In this document: positions 45,757 through 56,625 of the stretch, in pieces | Layout: each line of letters begins with the position of its first letter | How positions within the stretch are numbered: the stretch's first letter is position 1 | Assembly (NCBI GenBank): GCA_028673005.1 | Contig: CM054115.1 | Coordinates: forward strand, 5,749,501-5,813,500 | Direction: 5' to 3' | From: Tanypteryx hageni | Lineage: Eukaryota; Arthropoda; Insecta; Odonata; Petaluridae | Length of the DNA: 64,000 bases | The notes under the pieces: generated by a model | Seen by the model: only the letters and a program-made list of their open reading frames with translations | Database searches by the model: none | Told to the model about the DNA's origin: nothing | Made by a program: the position numbers and the translations under genes

Positions 45757-45974
45757 AATAATAAATATGGTAATTTGTATTATTTCTAAGATTATTTTTC
45801 ATTTTATCACGAAAAACTTTTTTCCTATGTAATTTAAATAGACCATTTTCCCCTACGTGTAGGGCAAAATGATCCTTTGGTCAAGGTTTTGCTTTTGGTC
45901 AATCTCAGGTATTTTTACCTTTGAAAAATTCGCAAAAAATATGTCATAGGTGAATAAATTTCGACTACATAATT

Positions 45975-46607
45975 AAATAAACTGATGTGGGCAACACATT
46001 AATTTCTCCATATTTAATGGCAAATTACATGTTGTTAGCTCTGGGATCGTTGTCAATATTTAGTTCCGGTTGACAAATAATAAAAGAAAAAGGAGCGTTA
46101 CTAAGACGTAACTAAGCGTCAGTTGTTAACTATAGTCTTCGGTAGGTGGCGTGGTGGTGGCAGCTAAAAATATAAGATATCTCTTAAACAATGCATTATA
46201 TGGAAAAATATATCAAACAAAGGTTGTAGAAAATTAAATCTTCTACAACTTTTATTCAAATACATTTTTACATTTGTCAAATATTAAAGCAAATATCTCA
46301 AAATAACGGATAAGTGACAAGAGTAAACACCCACTTCCGGTCGACCGATTGTTACCAAAAACTAATCAGATCTTCTAACTTTATAAAAATGATAAATAAA
46401 ATTTTTGCATTGATCTGATTAATAGTTTTTGAGTTAAAGCGCCCACAAAAATACATCACGTACAGACAGACACACAGACATCATCGAGAAAATAGTCAAA
46501 ACGTGTTCAGGGGACCTTAAAACATGTATTTCCTTTGAAATCTCGAATTCGATTTTTTTCATGAAAACAATACTTTCTCTATACTTCGTATATGGAGAAA
46601 ATAAAAA
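45975..46607 (-). repeat. Dispersed repeat family A, copy 4
   Basis: Inverse copy: the minus strand begins ttctccatatacgaagtat and ends tatggagaaattaatgtg. It brackets the pogo/CR1 block together with copy 3 (39540-40165). Confidence 0.9.
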
Positions 46608-46717
46608 CTAGACTCCAGTTAGAATTTATGTTAGTTTTGCGGAGATGTTTTCCTTAAGGGGATCATTTTGGGCCACCTTCCCCCACACCTTTTCAATCTT
46701 GTTTTTTTTCCACTCGA

Positions 46718-47395
46718 CTACCCTTCAGCAATGGACAGTTTATCCATACTTATTAGCCAATAATCAGCAACATTTAATTCATCAACTTTGTAACTAGTTA
46801 TTTGAAGTCATCTCACTTTCTTGGGATTAAGTAGGTGTTTTTTCCGCGATGCCTCTGTGAGGACGTTTTGTGTTTGAGGGTTGCTCCTTAGTTAGCCCTT
46901 CTTTACCGTAAATACCCCAATTCGAGAAAAAGAATGTCTGACTTGATATCTTAGTTGGTTAAAGTAGCTATCCGTCAATTGAAAGAGACCCGGGTTCGGT
47001 TCCCGGTCAAGTATAGGATTTTTCTGCTTCTCAAATGTCAAAATTTAGTTTCAACTTTATGGAAACATGCATAACATGTCAATTCATCAACTTTGTAACT
47101 TATTTGTTAAATTCGTATATTTAAAAAAATATATGCAAAATGTATTGTCAGAAAGAGATTTTCACATTGCTTTTAGTATTTTAAACCTTATAATACTCTA
47201 CTAATTTTTTCTCCAATTTTTCTCTATCATTGATAAACTCTGAACTACAAGTGGTATTTATGGTATGAGAAATCCTTGGAATGACTAACACATAGTGAAA
47301 CATTTCCTGTCAATATAAGTAATCAATTCGAGACTTCAACTTTGGGAAACCAGCCTGCATTAGCCCTGGTTTGGACTTCTTGTTAGGGCAGAGGA
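46718..47395 (+). repeat. Dispersed repeat family D, copy 1 (split by a SINE)
   Basis: Begins ctacccttcagcaatgg (46723) and ends accagcctgcattagccc followed by tggtttggacttctt (about 47350-47384). The uninterrupted relative is 57996-58342. A 285-bp insertion (46796-47080) splits this copy. Confidence 0.85.
46796..47080 (+). mobile_element. SINE-like insertion with tRNA-derived region and 20-bp target duplication
   Basis: Flanked by identical 20-mers, aattcatcaactt..gtaact, at 46776-46795 and 47081-47100. Inside, 46945-47025 folds like a tRNA: gacttgat / tcaagta acceptor pairs, a D-arm-like tcttagttggttaaag, and a perfect T arm cccgggttcggttcccgg. The head matches the minus-strand unit at 31266-31350. 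Target duplication length fits LINE-mediated retrotransposition. Confidence 0.8.
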
Positions 47396-47599
47396 TGGCT
47401 CTTCTAATTAACAATTAGGCATCGGCAAATGTATGCCGCTCTCCATACATTTACTTTATTAAACTGTTAGAAATGCAATTACGTGGTAGCAGCACAGAGA
47501 TATCGGATTTAACACCTTGAACCTGGGGAAGTGTTCCACTGCCTAAATCCAGTAACCACCGTGCAAATCGTATCTCGTTTTCATAGACACGCATATTGC

Positions 47600-49745
47600 T
47601 AATTAAACGAATAGTTTAAAAATATTTCCAAAACCGGCTTATTTTTATGCATGTTGTGACTATTTGTCTTCGAGATGGTTTGCGACAGCCCGGTAACATT
47701 TGCCTAAAATCCCCACCAGGGACAACAACTTTGCCACCAAATGGACGCCCATTGCCCATCAAGTCTTTTGTCGCACTTTCAACCATTTCGAGGGCAGTGA
47801 CGGGCACCGTCGGCGCTTCATCACAAATTAGAACATCTGCAGCTCGAATGAGCGATTTATTCTTTTGGGATATTCGTCACGTTTTACGTGCCAGCAGATA
47901 TGGAGGTAAAAAAAAAGCTGTGTGGCATGTCATACCACCAGATAGCAGAATCGCCGCAATATCGGTCCATGCAACGCTTAGCTTGGGCTTTCCTCTGCCA
48001 CGCAATAAATGAATTAGGGTTTTATATAAAAAAATTTCCCAGTACCTCCTGGTCCATCGATGAAAAAGCTACTATGCAATCCTTCATACTAATTATCAGT
48101 CGCAGATGCATATAAAATGCAAATGGCAGCTTCACGCTGTTGATCGTTTAATAAACTCATCATTTATGATGCATAACTTCTGGTAGATCGTGTTCTGCGC
48201 AAGAGAAACCTTCCCTGGATCCAAGTCCTGATTTTCGCCTTGCCTTATATAATCTTCTGACACGTGAAATATCGTATGTTCCATAAATCTAAAGGATCTG
48301 CAGGATGGCAGTGAATTAATATTATAAGGAATAATGGGTTTCTTAGAGCTCTAGACATCGTATGCGATGCTCCTTCCATACATCGAAACCAATCTCCAAT
48401 GTCATCAATAAGACCCAATTCAAATGTTGGCAAAATGTTATCACGCACAGTGTGAAGATGTTCAATAGAAGTTGCACCTGTTACTTTCAGTAACAAAAAG
48501 CGCAAATGATGCAGTTCTATATTCCTTGGAGATACAGCAGTAATTCGTCCGATAATTGTATGGAATATCTTGATAGTGAATAATGCGTGTAGCAGAATTT
48601 CACGATTTAGCTCTAACTATGCAGTTAATGTAGTGTTTCGTCGAAGCATATCTAAATGCTTCTTCTTCATGTCCTTCTTCGAAGAATACCGGCTGCCCAT
48701 CTGGTAGATGCACAGATAATAAAATACTGGAATGAGATTGGCCGTGAATAGGGTTTTCCAATAATCGCCAAGCAGCTTCCGGTGTACTCACATATCGACA
48801 GTCAATGAATTGACTTCTTTCATCGTGCTTAATAAAATGATTTTGTTCCACTATCATGACGTTTTGTCGAATTTCAGCTCGTGCACAATCTGATCCTTTA
48901 GAAATATTCGTATTTATGAATATATTTAATGCATAATATCGAAGAGCATATTTCGACATTAATATGTGCATCAAACTTCCAGCTTACAATTAGATAGGCA
49001 TTGAAAGGGACAAGAAATCGATTGTCTACGTTCAACCCTCGCACAGTGTGATTATCAGCTGTATTGCCTGTTCTCTCATATTTTGGATAACCATCAATGC
49101 TGGCGTTAGTCTCTTCTCGAAATTCTTTTGGATTGTTTTGAGCATTTACCATCAACCATGCAGACGCAACTTGGATTAAGACTACCACAGGGGCCATGAA
49201 TATTTTGCTTCAAAATAACTTTTGGCTTTAGGCAATTCCTGGTTAGTATCACGATCAGATAGTTCAGCACCGACCACGTTATCAATATCAGGCGCTATCC
49301 GAAATTTGTCTTCATCACAAAGTGTAAATAGGCCGTGAAGATGTGGTAATGCACGTATTTGATTTTTGATAACAAACACCCGCGAAATTGCTTTACCGAA
49401 AACCTGTTTATCGATCATATTCATTCAATTTTAGCTGAAACACGCGTGCAATCAAATCTGATCTATCGGAAGCATTTTGCTTTTGAAGAAGCTCGTTGGT
49501 TTCAGATCGCAAGCGAAAGTGATAAAGAGACCAGCACGTCCAAATTTGCGAGTCTTGATCAAGTTTGCTCATATAGCGTGGCCCACCAACGGAAGATGAC
49601 GGCAGAATTAAAACATTACCAACTCGAGCATTTTGTTCTACGGCTAAATTATTTACGTGATCTTACAATCCTCGATAACACTCACGCGAAGCTCTTTTCC
49701 AAGAAAAACAAAGTGAGAACTATAAAAACAAACATCCAACAACGA
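47600..49745 (-). mobile_element. Helitron relic, Rep and helicase part
   Basis: Minus-strand reading gives the Rep region (VGNVLILPSSSVGGPRYMSK, then ISRVFVIKNQIRALPHLHGL with the HxH metal motif, then FREETNASIDGYPKYERT, VPFNAYLIVSWKFDAHINVE, and YVSTPEAAWRLLENPIHGQS). It continues with the Pif1-like helicase: Walker A FIDGPGGTGK, Walker B VLICDEAP, and GKVVVPGGDFRQMLPG. Rep nicks one strand and the helicase drives rolling-circle transposition in intact elements. Frameshifts and stops are numerous. It ends near 47600. The N-terminal part of a Helitron lies at 55.14-57.21 kb in the same orientation, so the two may be one element. Confidence 0.9.
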
Positions 49746-50400
49746 TAAACGCGGAACGAACAGCAAAATGGCGTTCCCATTCCTCTTCCATTGATGGCTT
49801 TGCCTTTTCAATTATAGTTCATATTTAAGCACTCGGGTTTCATCACTGGTTATGATTTCTTAAGCTGTCATCTTCCTGAGTCATTTGCGAAAGATCAGCA
49901 CAAATTTCTCTTCTTCCCGATCTTTGATCGTCAGACAGATTTTTGGGAACCATCTTAGCACAAACTTTCTGAATGCCAAAAGATTTCAAGCAGAATGAAT
50001 CTTATCACTTCCTTTGCTATTATTCTGCCAAAAATCGGTCATTTTGCAGCAAATATGTGACTTTTTCCAAGTTTTCATCTTTTTTTATGTTGTCGGACGA
50101 CCAGATCTATTGTCATCGCTAACATCCTCTTTACCCTTATAAACGCGCTTGACGCATTCGAGAACACGAGTTCTGGACATGGTGCCACTTCCATAGGCTT
50201 GGCCTTCCATTTAAATAATCTCAGTACATTCTTTTCTGTCTCATCAAAAATTGATGTTGATCCTTTTCTCCAAAAACTGATCGTTCACGCACGTCTAATA
50301 CACTTCGTCATTAAAGGTGACACTGCTCTCGCGATGCAAATTCTATCAAAACAAATTTACTACTGAAAACCTATCACTCATGTTGGAACACATGGCAACT
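49740..50400 (-). pseudogene. mariner-like transposase relic
   Basis: Minus-strand frames read GRP (after KRVYKGKEDVSDDNRS), KFVLRWFPKI/CAKMVPKNLSDDQRSG, RREICADLSQMTQEDD and IITSDETRVLKYEL, the last bearing the first catalytic Asp (GDE is SDE here). Order and spacing match mariner transposases. Stops are frequent, and no second catalytic block is seen because the Helitron begins at about 49.74 kb. Inverted ends were not identified. Confidence 0.75.
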
Positions 50401-50450
50401 ACAGCTGCCGCTCCAGTGTTGCTATATACTCCATAATAAAATCAGTCCCG

Positions 50451-51314
50451 TTACTTTATTGAAAGACATTTTATAATAGTCTTAGGCTGGTGAATTCTTC
50501 GGAGGTCGACCGGAAACGCTTCTATGGAATGCAGACATTCGTAGGTATAATAGTGATAATAAATAATGCAGAATGCACAATAGTTGTTTTTATTTGATTA
50601 CTTATTTCTCAAAAATTAAGAAAGTTTTTTTTTCTGGTTGTTAAGCGTTCTTCATGCGATACTTACGTCACTTACCGCCTTGGGACGGCCTTGTGCAAAG
50701 CGGGAAACGGAAGGAATTTAAAAAAAAATTGCTTCCTCTATACAGGTAGTAAACAGAGAAAGTGTTGTAATCGCGAAAAAATTTGATTTCAAGATTTTGA
50801 CGGAAATACACGTTTTAAGTGTTCCCGAATCCAAAAAAGTTATTTTCGCTGATCCGTCAGTCTGTCTCTGCAAGGCAGGAGTTCTTCACCTGGTGTTCTT
50901 TGGCATCTTGATTGTACTCTTTGTTATCTTTTCATGATTAATGTCGCGTTTTTTAGCACCAATAATTTCATTTATAGTGTCTTTCATTATAAGCACATAT
51001 AAGGTAATTAAGATTAACTTTGACCTTGATGCGGTTTTTATTTGTGCTCATTCGTATCTTTGTAAAAGTATTGTGGTGCTTGGTTTAAATTTTATGATAC
51101 AAATTGGTGCTCGCCACAATTCAAGGGTTGGGATCTCCTGACCTTGACCCTAGACGGTCCAACGAAAAATCAAACAATATTTTGTATTTAAATCATACCT
51201 AACGTCATTTAGAATAGAAATTACGAAGGGATGAACGATATAGCGCGACAACGAAGGGTGATTTATTCCTATTAGTGGTACTACCCGCAAATAGTCAGTG
51301 AGAAATCTGCATGT
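50451..51314. repeat. Diverged family A scrap and unassigned sequence
   Basis: 50740-50870 is similar to the start of repeat family A (cagagaaagtgttgtaatcg, gattttgacggaaatacac, gctgatccgtcagtctgtc). The rest shows no gene. Confidence 0.5.
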
Positions 51315-51318
51315 TTAA

Positions 51319-52567
51319 CACCAGAAGGGCCACAGCGGTAATTTTGAACTTGAACGTATTTAAAGGGAGTACCATGCTCGTAGCTTTCGAAGAACGAAGT
51401 TGCGGTTTTTGACTTTTCATCATTTAGGGATTTACACTTTCACACGAAAAATTGGGCTTGTGCCTGCAACAGGAACGCCTGTACAGAGGGTCATACCTAG
51501 AAGGGCCATTAGTGGTCATTTTGACCGCAGTAAATGTCGCATAAACCTTGTACAGGGGACACCCGCATTTACGAATTAATAAGTTAAATTTGCATTGGCC
51601 TCTGTTGTGTGGAACAAATTCATTGAGAACTGTACTATGTGCCACAAACCTGGACAGAATGTCACTGGTGATGAACAGCTCTTCCCCAGCAATGCTCGTT
51701 GCACGTTCACACAGTACATGGCCAACAAGCCAGATAAATTTAGAATAAAATTCTGGCTTTTGGCTAATGTTGCGTCGAAGTACGTCTGCAATGGATTCCC
51801 TTATCTTGGGAAAGATGAGATGTGTCCTGCCAGTGAGTCATTGCCTGAAAATTTTATCATGCACCTCATGGGCCTTTACCTCAGGAAAGGGCGCAACTAC
51901 ACCACTTCTTCTCATGGATGAAGCTGGCTGAGAGGCTGAAAGCGCAACAAATGAGCAATCTTGAAACAATGAATCATGTGAGGAAGGAAATCCCAGAGTC
52001 TATATGGACATCACAGGCCCAGCTCTAAAAGACTACCATACTGAAGAGTGCAAATGATGCTACACTCACAGTATACCAAGAAAAGAAGAGTAAGAATATT
52101 TAGGTACTAAGCACTCTGTACCCGAGTGTTCAAATATGTGGAGATGAGAAGAAGCTTCCCGAAACCATGGAATTCTACAACGCTACTAAGTTTGGTGTGG
52201 ACATAGTGGACCAAATGGCTCGTAAATACTCTGCAAGGGCTGCATCTCGCAGATTGCCTGTACAAGTTTTTTACATCGTGCTTGACGTGACATCAAGCAA
52301 CGACTGGGTCATATACAAAGAAATCACTGGAAAAAGGATCCCTCGACACAAGTTCTTTCTTCTACTAATAGAAGAGCTAACGGCAGAGTACATGAAGAGA
52401 AGGCCTCGACCTGGCGTACCCTCTGAAAATGAGCCTCATCTCAAAGGTGACTGCAAGCGACGCCAATGTCAAGTGCTCTCTAAGTACAAGAGGAACAAAA
52501 CCGTTGACACTTGTTCTGTTTGCAAAAAGGCTATTTATGGCAAATGCTCAGGCTCAGGCTTAAGGTG
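51319..52567 (+). mobile_element. piggyBac-like element relic, 3' end cut
   Basis: Begins after TTAA (51315-51318) with caccagaagggccacag. The repeated motif ctagaagggccattagt with ggtcattttgaccgc follows at 51490-51525. The transposase part starts at 51595 and runs to the junction with the CR1-like LINE at about 52568. The N-terminal third of the transposase is absent. Confidence 0.85.
51595..52567 (+). pseudogene. piggyBac-like transposase, C-terminal two thirds
   Basis: FIENCTMCHKPGQNVTGDEQ carries the first catalytic Asp (DEQLFP). It is followed by RCTFTQYMANKPDKFRIKFW and FPYLGKDE. At 51895 the conserved TTDNFF is reduced to TT then FFS by a small deletion, removing the second Asp and shifting frame. 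Then MKLAERLKAQ, a stop at 52026, EFYNATKFGVDIVDQMARKY with the third Asp, and the start of the Cys-rich C-terminal finger (TCSVCKKAIYGKCS). Intact proteins cut at TTAA and are about 570 residues long. Confidence 0.9.
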
Positions 52568-53506
52568 CCTATCGATTTTCAATGTACACTCTGCATATAC
52601 GGCCAGATGATCACTTATCCCATCTTCAATGGTGACTTTGTTTATTCATTCTGGGACGTTAGTTGCTAATAAATCTAATGTTTCCCGATCGCGTTGGCTT
52701 TCTGAGTAATTGAAGGAGAGAGTACTCGTAGAATGTTTCGATTAATGCCTCACAGGATTCGTGTTCTTTACCTCTAGATTCGAAACATAGGTTTTCACAA
52801 TCAATTGAGTGTAAGTTAAAGTCACCACAGACTATAACGATTCCATCTTGAGTTATCAGTCTAAACTTTGATAGTTGTTTCTCGAGACTTAAAATACAAT
52901 CTACACCAGCGTTAGGTGTCCTGTAAAACGAGCATATGAACACCTTTTTGGAGCCATCTTTACCTATGCGGCACCAAACACTCTCGATATCCTCGTCACT
53001 TATCGGAATCTCGTTGCTATCGTACTTATCGCTAACCGCTATGAAAACTCCCCCGCCCGAACTATTAGCGCGATCTTTTCTATAGACACGATAGTCTCTA
53101 GGAAATATCTCCTGACTCTAAATATCATCCGTTAACCAACTTTCTGTGCCTATAACGACGTCGGCGTGCAGACTGCGAATAATATGCTCGAACTCAGCAA
53201 TTTTCCGATGCTGCGACAGTTCAGTACGACTACGTTTAATTTCTCACTATCACTTCGTATACTAATCTCACCCTTGACTTTCTCTTCCACTCTAAAACTA
53301 CATGCGCTCCCATCACAATCACTCGCACGACAGTATGGCGTCGCATCAAAATTGGAATTGCGACCCGTCGCGCCCTTTACGGAACATTCTATCAATGACC
53401 TATCGCGAAATTGGTGCTGCATGTTACGCTCGGAGTATATTCTATCATTATATAATCTTTCGTGATTCTTATTTTCTACAAATGCATCGATTATCCCTTT
53501 ACCCAA
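52568..53506 (-). pseudogene. CR1-like ORF2 start, endonuclease domain
   Basis: Starts about 53506 with a polar leader containing NVVVLNCRSIG; after a frameshift near 53200, ADVVIGTESWLTDDI (catalytic Glu), SSGGGVFIAVSDKYDS, FICSFYRTPNAGVDCILSLE, VIVCGDFNLHSIDC (GDFNL intact) and, close to the junction, ISDHLAVYAECTLKI (SDH intact). A stop interrupts at 53119. The copy retains the catalytic Asp that the 42-kb copy lost. Confidence 0.85.
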
Positions 53507-54559
53507 AACTGACCTACACCTTGCCCTACCCTATAGCCTAAAAAATCCCTACTGTGCTCGAGAATCCTACGCGCTACTCTCTGAGCCGACTCGGGCGTGT
53601 AGTGAACACCAGAGTGATCCAGTGGTGCCCTGCACGATTCCATAATCGGTCGTAGGTCGACGAAATCCACTCCCAAGTCCCGACAGAAATTCCACAGCCT
53701 TCGGTTCAGACCGTCAATTTTACTCCAAGCCTCAGAACCGCGGTCACTTCTAGGGACAATACTGCAGACAGTAAGCCGCATATCGGAACCCGACTCATCT
53801 AGTACACGAACAACCTCAGAGGCCAAGTCCTTAAAAGAACTTAAAATCTCCTCGGACCCGCGCTTCGAGGCGTCGTTAGTCCCAACATGGGCCACCACCC
53901 GCAGCCGAGAGCAACCTGTCGCCACTACCGCTTCTCTCACCGTGTTGGTCACGGCACCGTGCCTCCTGATATACATCTGGAGAAGACCCGCTCTTCAACT
54001 CCCTCCCGGCGGGCACTGGACAACAGGGGTGCCATTACACGCCGAACGTTAGAGCTACCTAACACTAACAACCCTCCCTTCCCAACCCGAATCCCCTTGG
54101 GCCCGGCCTCCATCGAAGAGACGGGAGTGGTTACGGGCGCAATGGCCGTGGAGTCGTACTCCGACAACACCTCGAACCTATTACTGACAGGATGAGGGTC
54201 CGCCGAAGCATTCCTAAATCCCCGCCTCCGCAGCATCACCCCACTATCTCCCTGAGTGGACACCACTCTCCACTCATCGGATTTTCCAGCCCGAGGACCC
54301 TCAGCCCACGGTAAGGAGTCAGAGGCAACCCCGATCGCTCTACCGGCTTCCGCACCCAGGCGAACCCGAGCCGCCAATTTGGCGCGGCGAGCTTTCAGGG
54401 ATGACCCCGCACCCCCACACGAACCAAGGCTGCCTCGGACCTTTCCATCCTCTGAAGGAGGTCCGCAACCACCCTCTCCAGCTCCGTGATTCGAGCCCTC
54501 ATGGCCTCGCAACCAGCGGCGCACAAGAAGGAGGAAACGAGAGTCCTCGGTGAAGCCAT
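53491..54559 (-). pseudogene. CR1-like ORF1: coiled coil plus SGNH esterase
   Basis: The ATG is at 54557-54559. The N-terminus has a Cys pair and a coiled coil (CAAGCEAMRARITELERVVA), then a stop and frameshift to a basic/Ala-rich linker (54370-54280). The esterase part has GLLVLGSSNVRR (nucleophile Ser in the first block), a frameshift at about 53970, VVAHVGTNDASKRGSEE (GxND) and SGVHYTPESAQRVARR (His). Esterase ORF1 proteins of CR1 elements bind RNA or membranes in retrotransposition. The Asp usually three residues before the His is Ser in both window copies. Confidence 0.85.
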
Positions 54560-55140
54560 CCTAAACTCTTGCCTAATTTATATACTAACGCAAAAGAGTA
54601 ACAATATAAAAACAAAATCTGAAATGGGATAAGGCTAAAGAATTTGGTCTGTTTTAAAGCGGGGAAGCTCTTCGTGTAGCGTACGAGTAAGGGTCAAATG
54701 CAGGTATAAAGTGAAAGGTGTAAACAATACAAACAAGGTTAGATCACGCACAGGAGATGTTAGTATACAACAACGAAAAATATAAATACTATGGAGCGTA
54801 AAAATAAAACAAACTTACAAATGTAACGAGTATATGCTAATACACAATGACTAGTATGATATAAATATTATTTTCTAAAGGGGAGAATGAAATTTCTAAC
54901 AAGAAACTACGAGGCTTAAAAGTTAACTATTACGGTAGAGAAAATAAAAACTATAACGTGGATGTTACAACAAAACTTATTTGGTAACTTAAACGAATGT
55001 TAAATAAAATACCGAAGGATAACAATAGAATAAAGTAAATTGTTAGTTCTACTTGACCATACAGCTACTCTAATGCTACTGCTATTCTAGTCGCTCGAGG
55101 CTACGTAGGAGTTCGCAGGAGCAAGTGAAAGGCACGTCCG

Positions 55141-55232
55141 TTCACTTCAACAGCCAGGTAAAGACTGATACTATGATGGATTTGTCCTAGCACTCGAAAA
55201 GTTGATTGAATGCCATAATTTGGAACTGGATG
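55141..55232 (-). mobile_element. Helitron N-terminal part, middle fragment
   Basis: Minus strand reads NYGIQSTFRVLGQIHHSISL and then LAVEVNGRAF. This fits the Helitron N-terminal domain directly after ...FGSTHPV, which lies beyond the hAT insertion at 56626. Downstream it abuts the CR1 5' end. Confidence 0.75.
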
Positions 55233-56625
55233 CAGTGGCGTATTCAGGGGGGGGGGCAGGAGGGGCATATGCCCCCTTTAAAAAATTCGAAATTAAAAAA
55301 AAGAACAGGAGGCTTGACGCTTCCTCTCTATTCTCTCAAGTTGCGATTCCTGTTCGGTCTTAGTCTACGAAGAGCTAACTGAAAGACAAAATATCGGGAA
55401 AACAATGTTTTGTTATGACTTGTATATCGGTGAGCGATCTTAAAAAACGCGGCGTTTCTATTCTACCACAAAGTAATGTGAGACACTAAGCGTCTATTCC
55501 TCTTTGCACCAGTAAAGTGATCGTTTTTTCTGCGCGTTCAAATTCTTCTCATTGTGTCACTCACCATTGATTGATACAATGTTTTCTGAGTTTTGGTTTT
55601 GGGCACAATGAAAGCGCGACATGTTGGGTCATTTTTTATGTTAGTCAGAATTTCTGTTCAGTGTGTCGCACCGCATTTGAAACCAACGTGTTCGGATTTC
55701 GAAAAATTATGCCGTTCTTTTTCAATCGCTCACGTTCTGCGCAGTTGGCGGCCTAAATTTAAAAAGAATCATCACCACGGAATTCCATAATCATCTTGAA
55801 TATTTACTTGCTTTCCGAACGCCTCTAGTCTTGCCCACGTGAAACACTAATAAATTATTACATTTTTTTATCTGAAGACGAAATAGTATTGCTCGCTCGC
55901 GTCGCCTGTACTTTGGACACGGGATTAAGTGAATTTGAAATCACTATAACACTTTTGTCTCTGCTCGTATAGTGTTAACATTTTTCAAGAGATCGTGTAT
56001 TCAAAACAGATCAACTTTATTCGAAATGGCTTATCGTTTTTTAACAGGTTATTAGTAATTTTTATTTATTATTCAATTACCGTTATTTATTTTTAAACTT
56101 AAACAATTTAGTTGTATTTTCTGTTTTCGCAGAGAGAGGTCAAAAAGTACTAATTGCGCATTTATTTTGCTTCTCAGCTTAAGATATTGCTCGGTCCTTG
56201 TTTTGAGGATTAATTGTTGACCGCTGTAGTTATTATTATTATTCACATAAACGCTACAATTGGGAGCAGGTCCCGGTGGTAGCGGGTCCCCATCACAACT
56301 CAATGCATAATACCCAAATTACATAATAAAAATTTGGTTTACTTAATACAAAAATATAAGCTTTTTGATACCATTTCCTATAACGGTATGGTCATAGTAT
56401 TCAATTGCCAAATCTTTGAAAATTATATAGTATCTATTTTCATTGTGCTCTGATAAACACGTAAGAATTATTATTCACACGCTTTCCTGATATTCAAATA
56501 AAGAAAACTCAGTCAAACATTATTTATGTCGTGTAAGTCTTCCTAGGTCTATCTTCAGAAAAAATAATTGCTCAAAAACCTAGTCCTCATGCCCCCCCTT
56601 ACGATGATATCTGGATACGCCCCTG
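55233..56625. mobile_element. hAT-type non-autonomous element inside the Helitron
   Basis: Ends cagtggcgtattcag and ctggatacgcccctg are inverted (about 13 of 15). The flanks are the identical 8-mer actggatg (55225-55232 and 56626-56633). Subterminal sequences are G-rich (gggggg...gcatatgccccc and gccccccc). No transposase is recognised inside. Removing the element rejoins the Helitron reading frame. Confidence 0.9.

Larger units (their letters stand above)
52568..55140 (-). mobile_element. CR1-like LINE, second copy, 5' half
   Basis: Same family as 41699-45106, opposite strand. Order: 5' leader (about 55140-54560), ORF1 (54559-53491), endonuclease (53506-52568). It stops inside the endonuclease at YAECTLKI, next to the piggyBac relic, and no reverse transcriptase is present. 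Together the two copies cover the whole element without a large overlap. Confidence 0.9.

Noticed and set aside
46945..47025. Candidate functional tRNA gene
   Set aside because: Good T arm and acceptor pairing, but the anticodon arm is poor, it lies inside a 285-bp insertion with target duplication, and a relative exists at 31.3 kb. It is best read as a SINE head.
49359..49748. 129-codon plus-strand frame
   Set aside because: It is the antisense of the Helitron Rep region, which has clear motifs on the minus strand.
52560..52610. Extension of the piggyBac frame beyond 52567
   Set aside because: The last residues before the stop are the antisense of the CR1-like endonuclease, so the reading frame is chimeric and not a real protein end.
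53887..54489. Plus-strand frames of 77-102 codons
   Set aside because: They are antisense shadows of the GC-rich CR1 ORF1.
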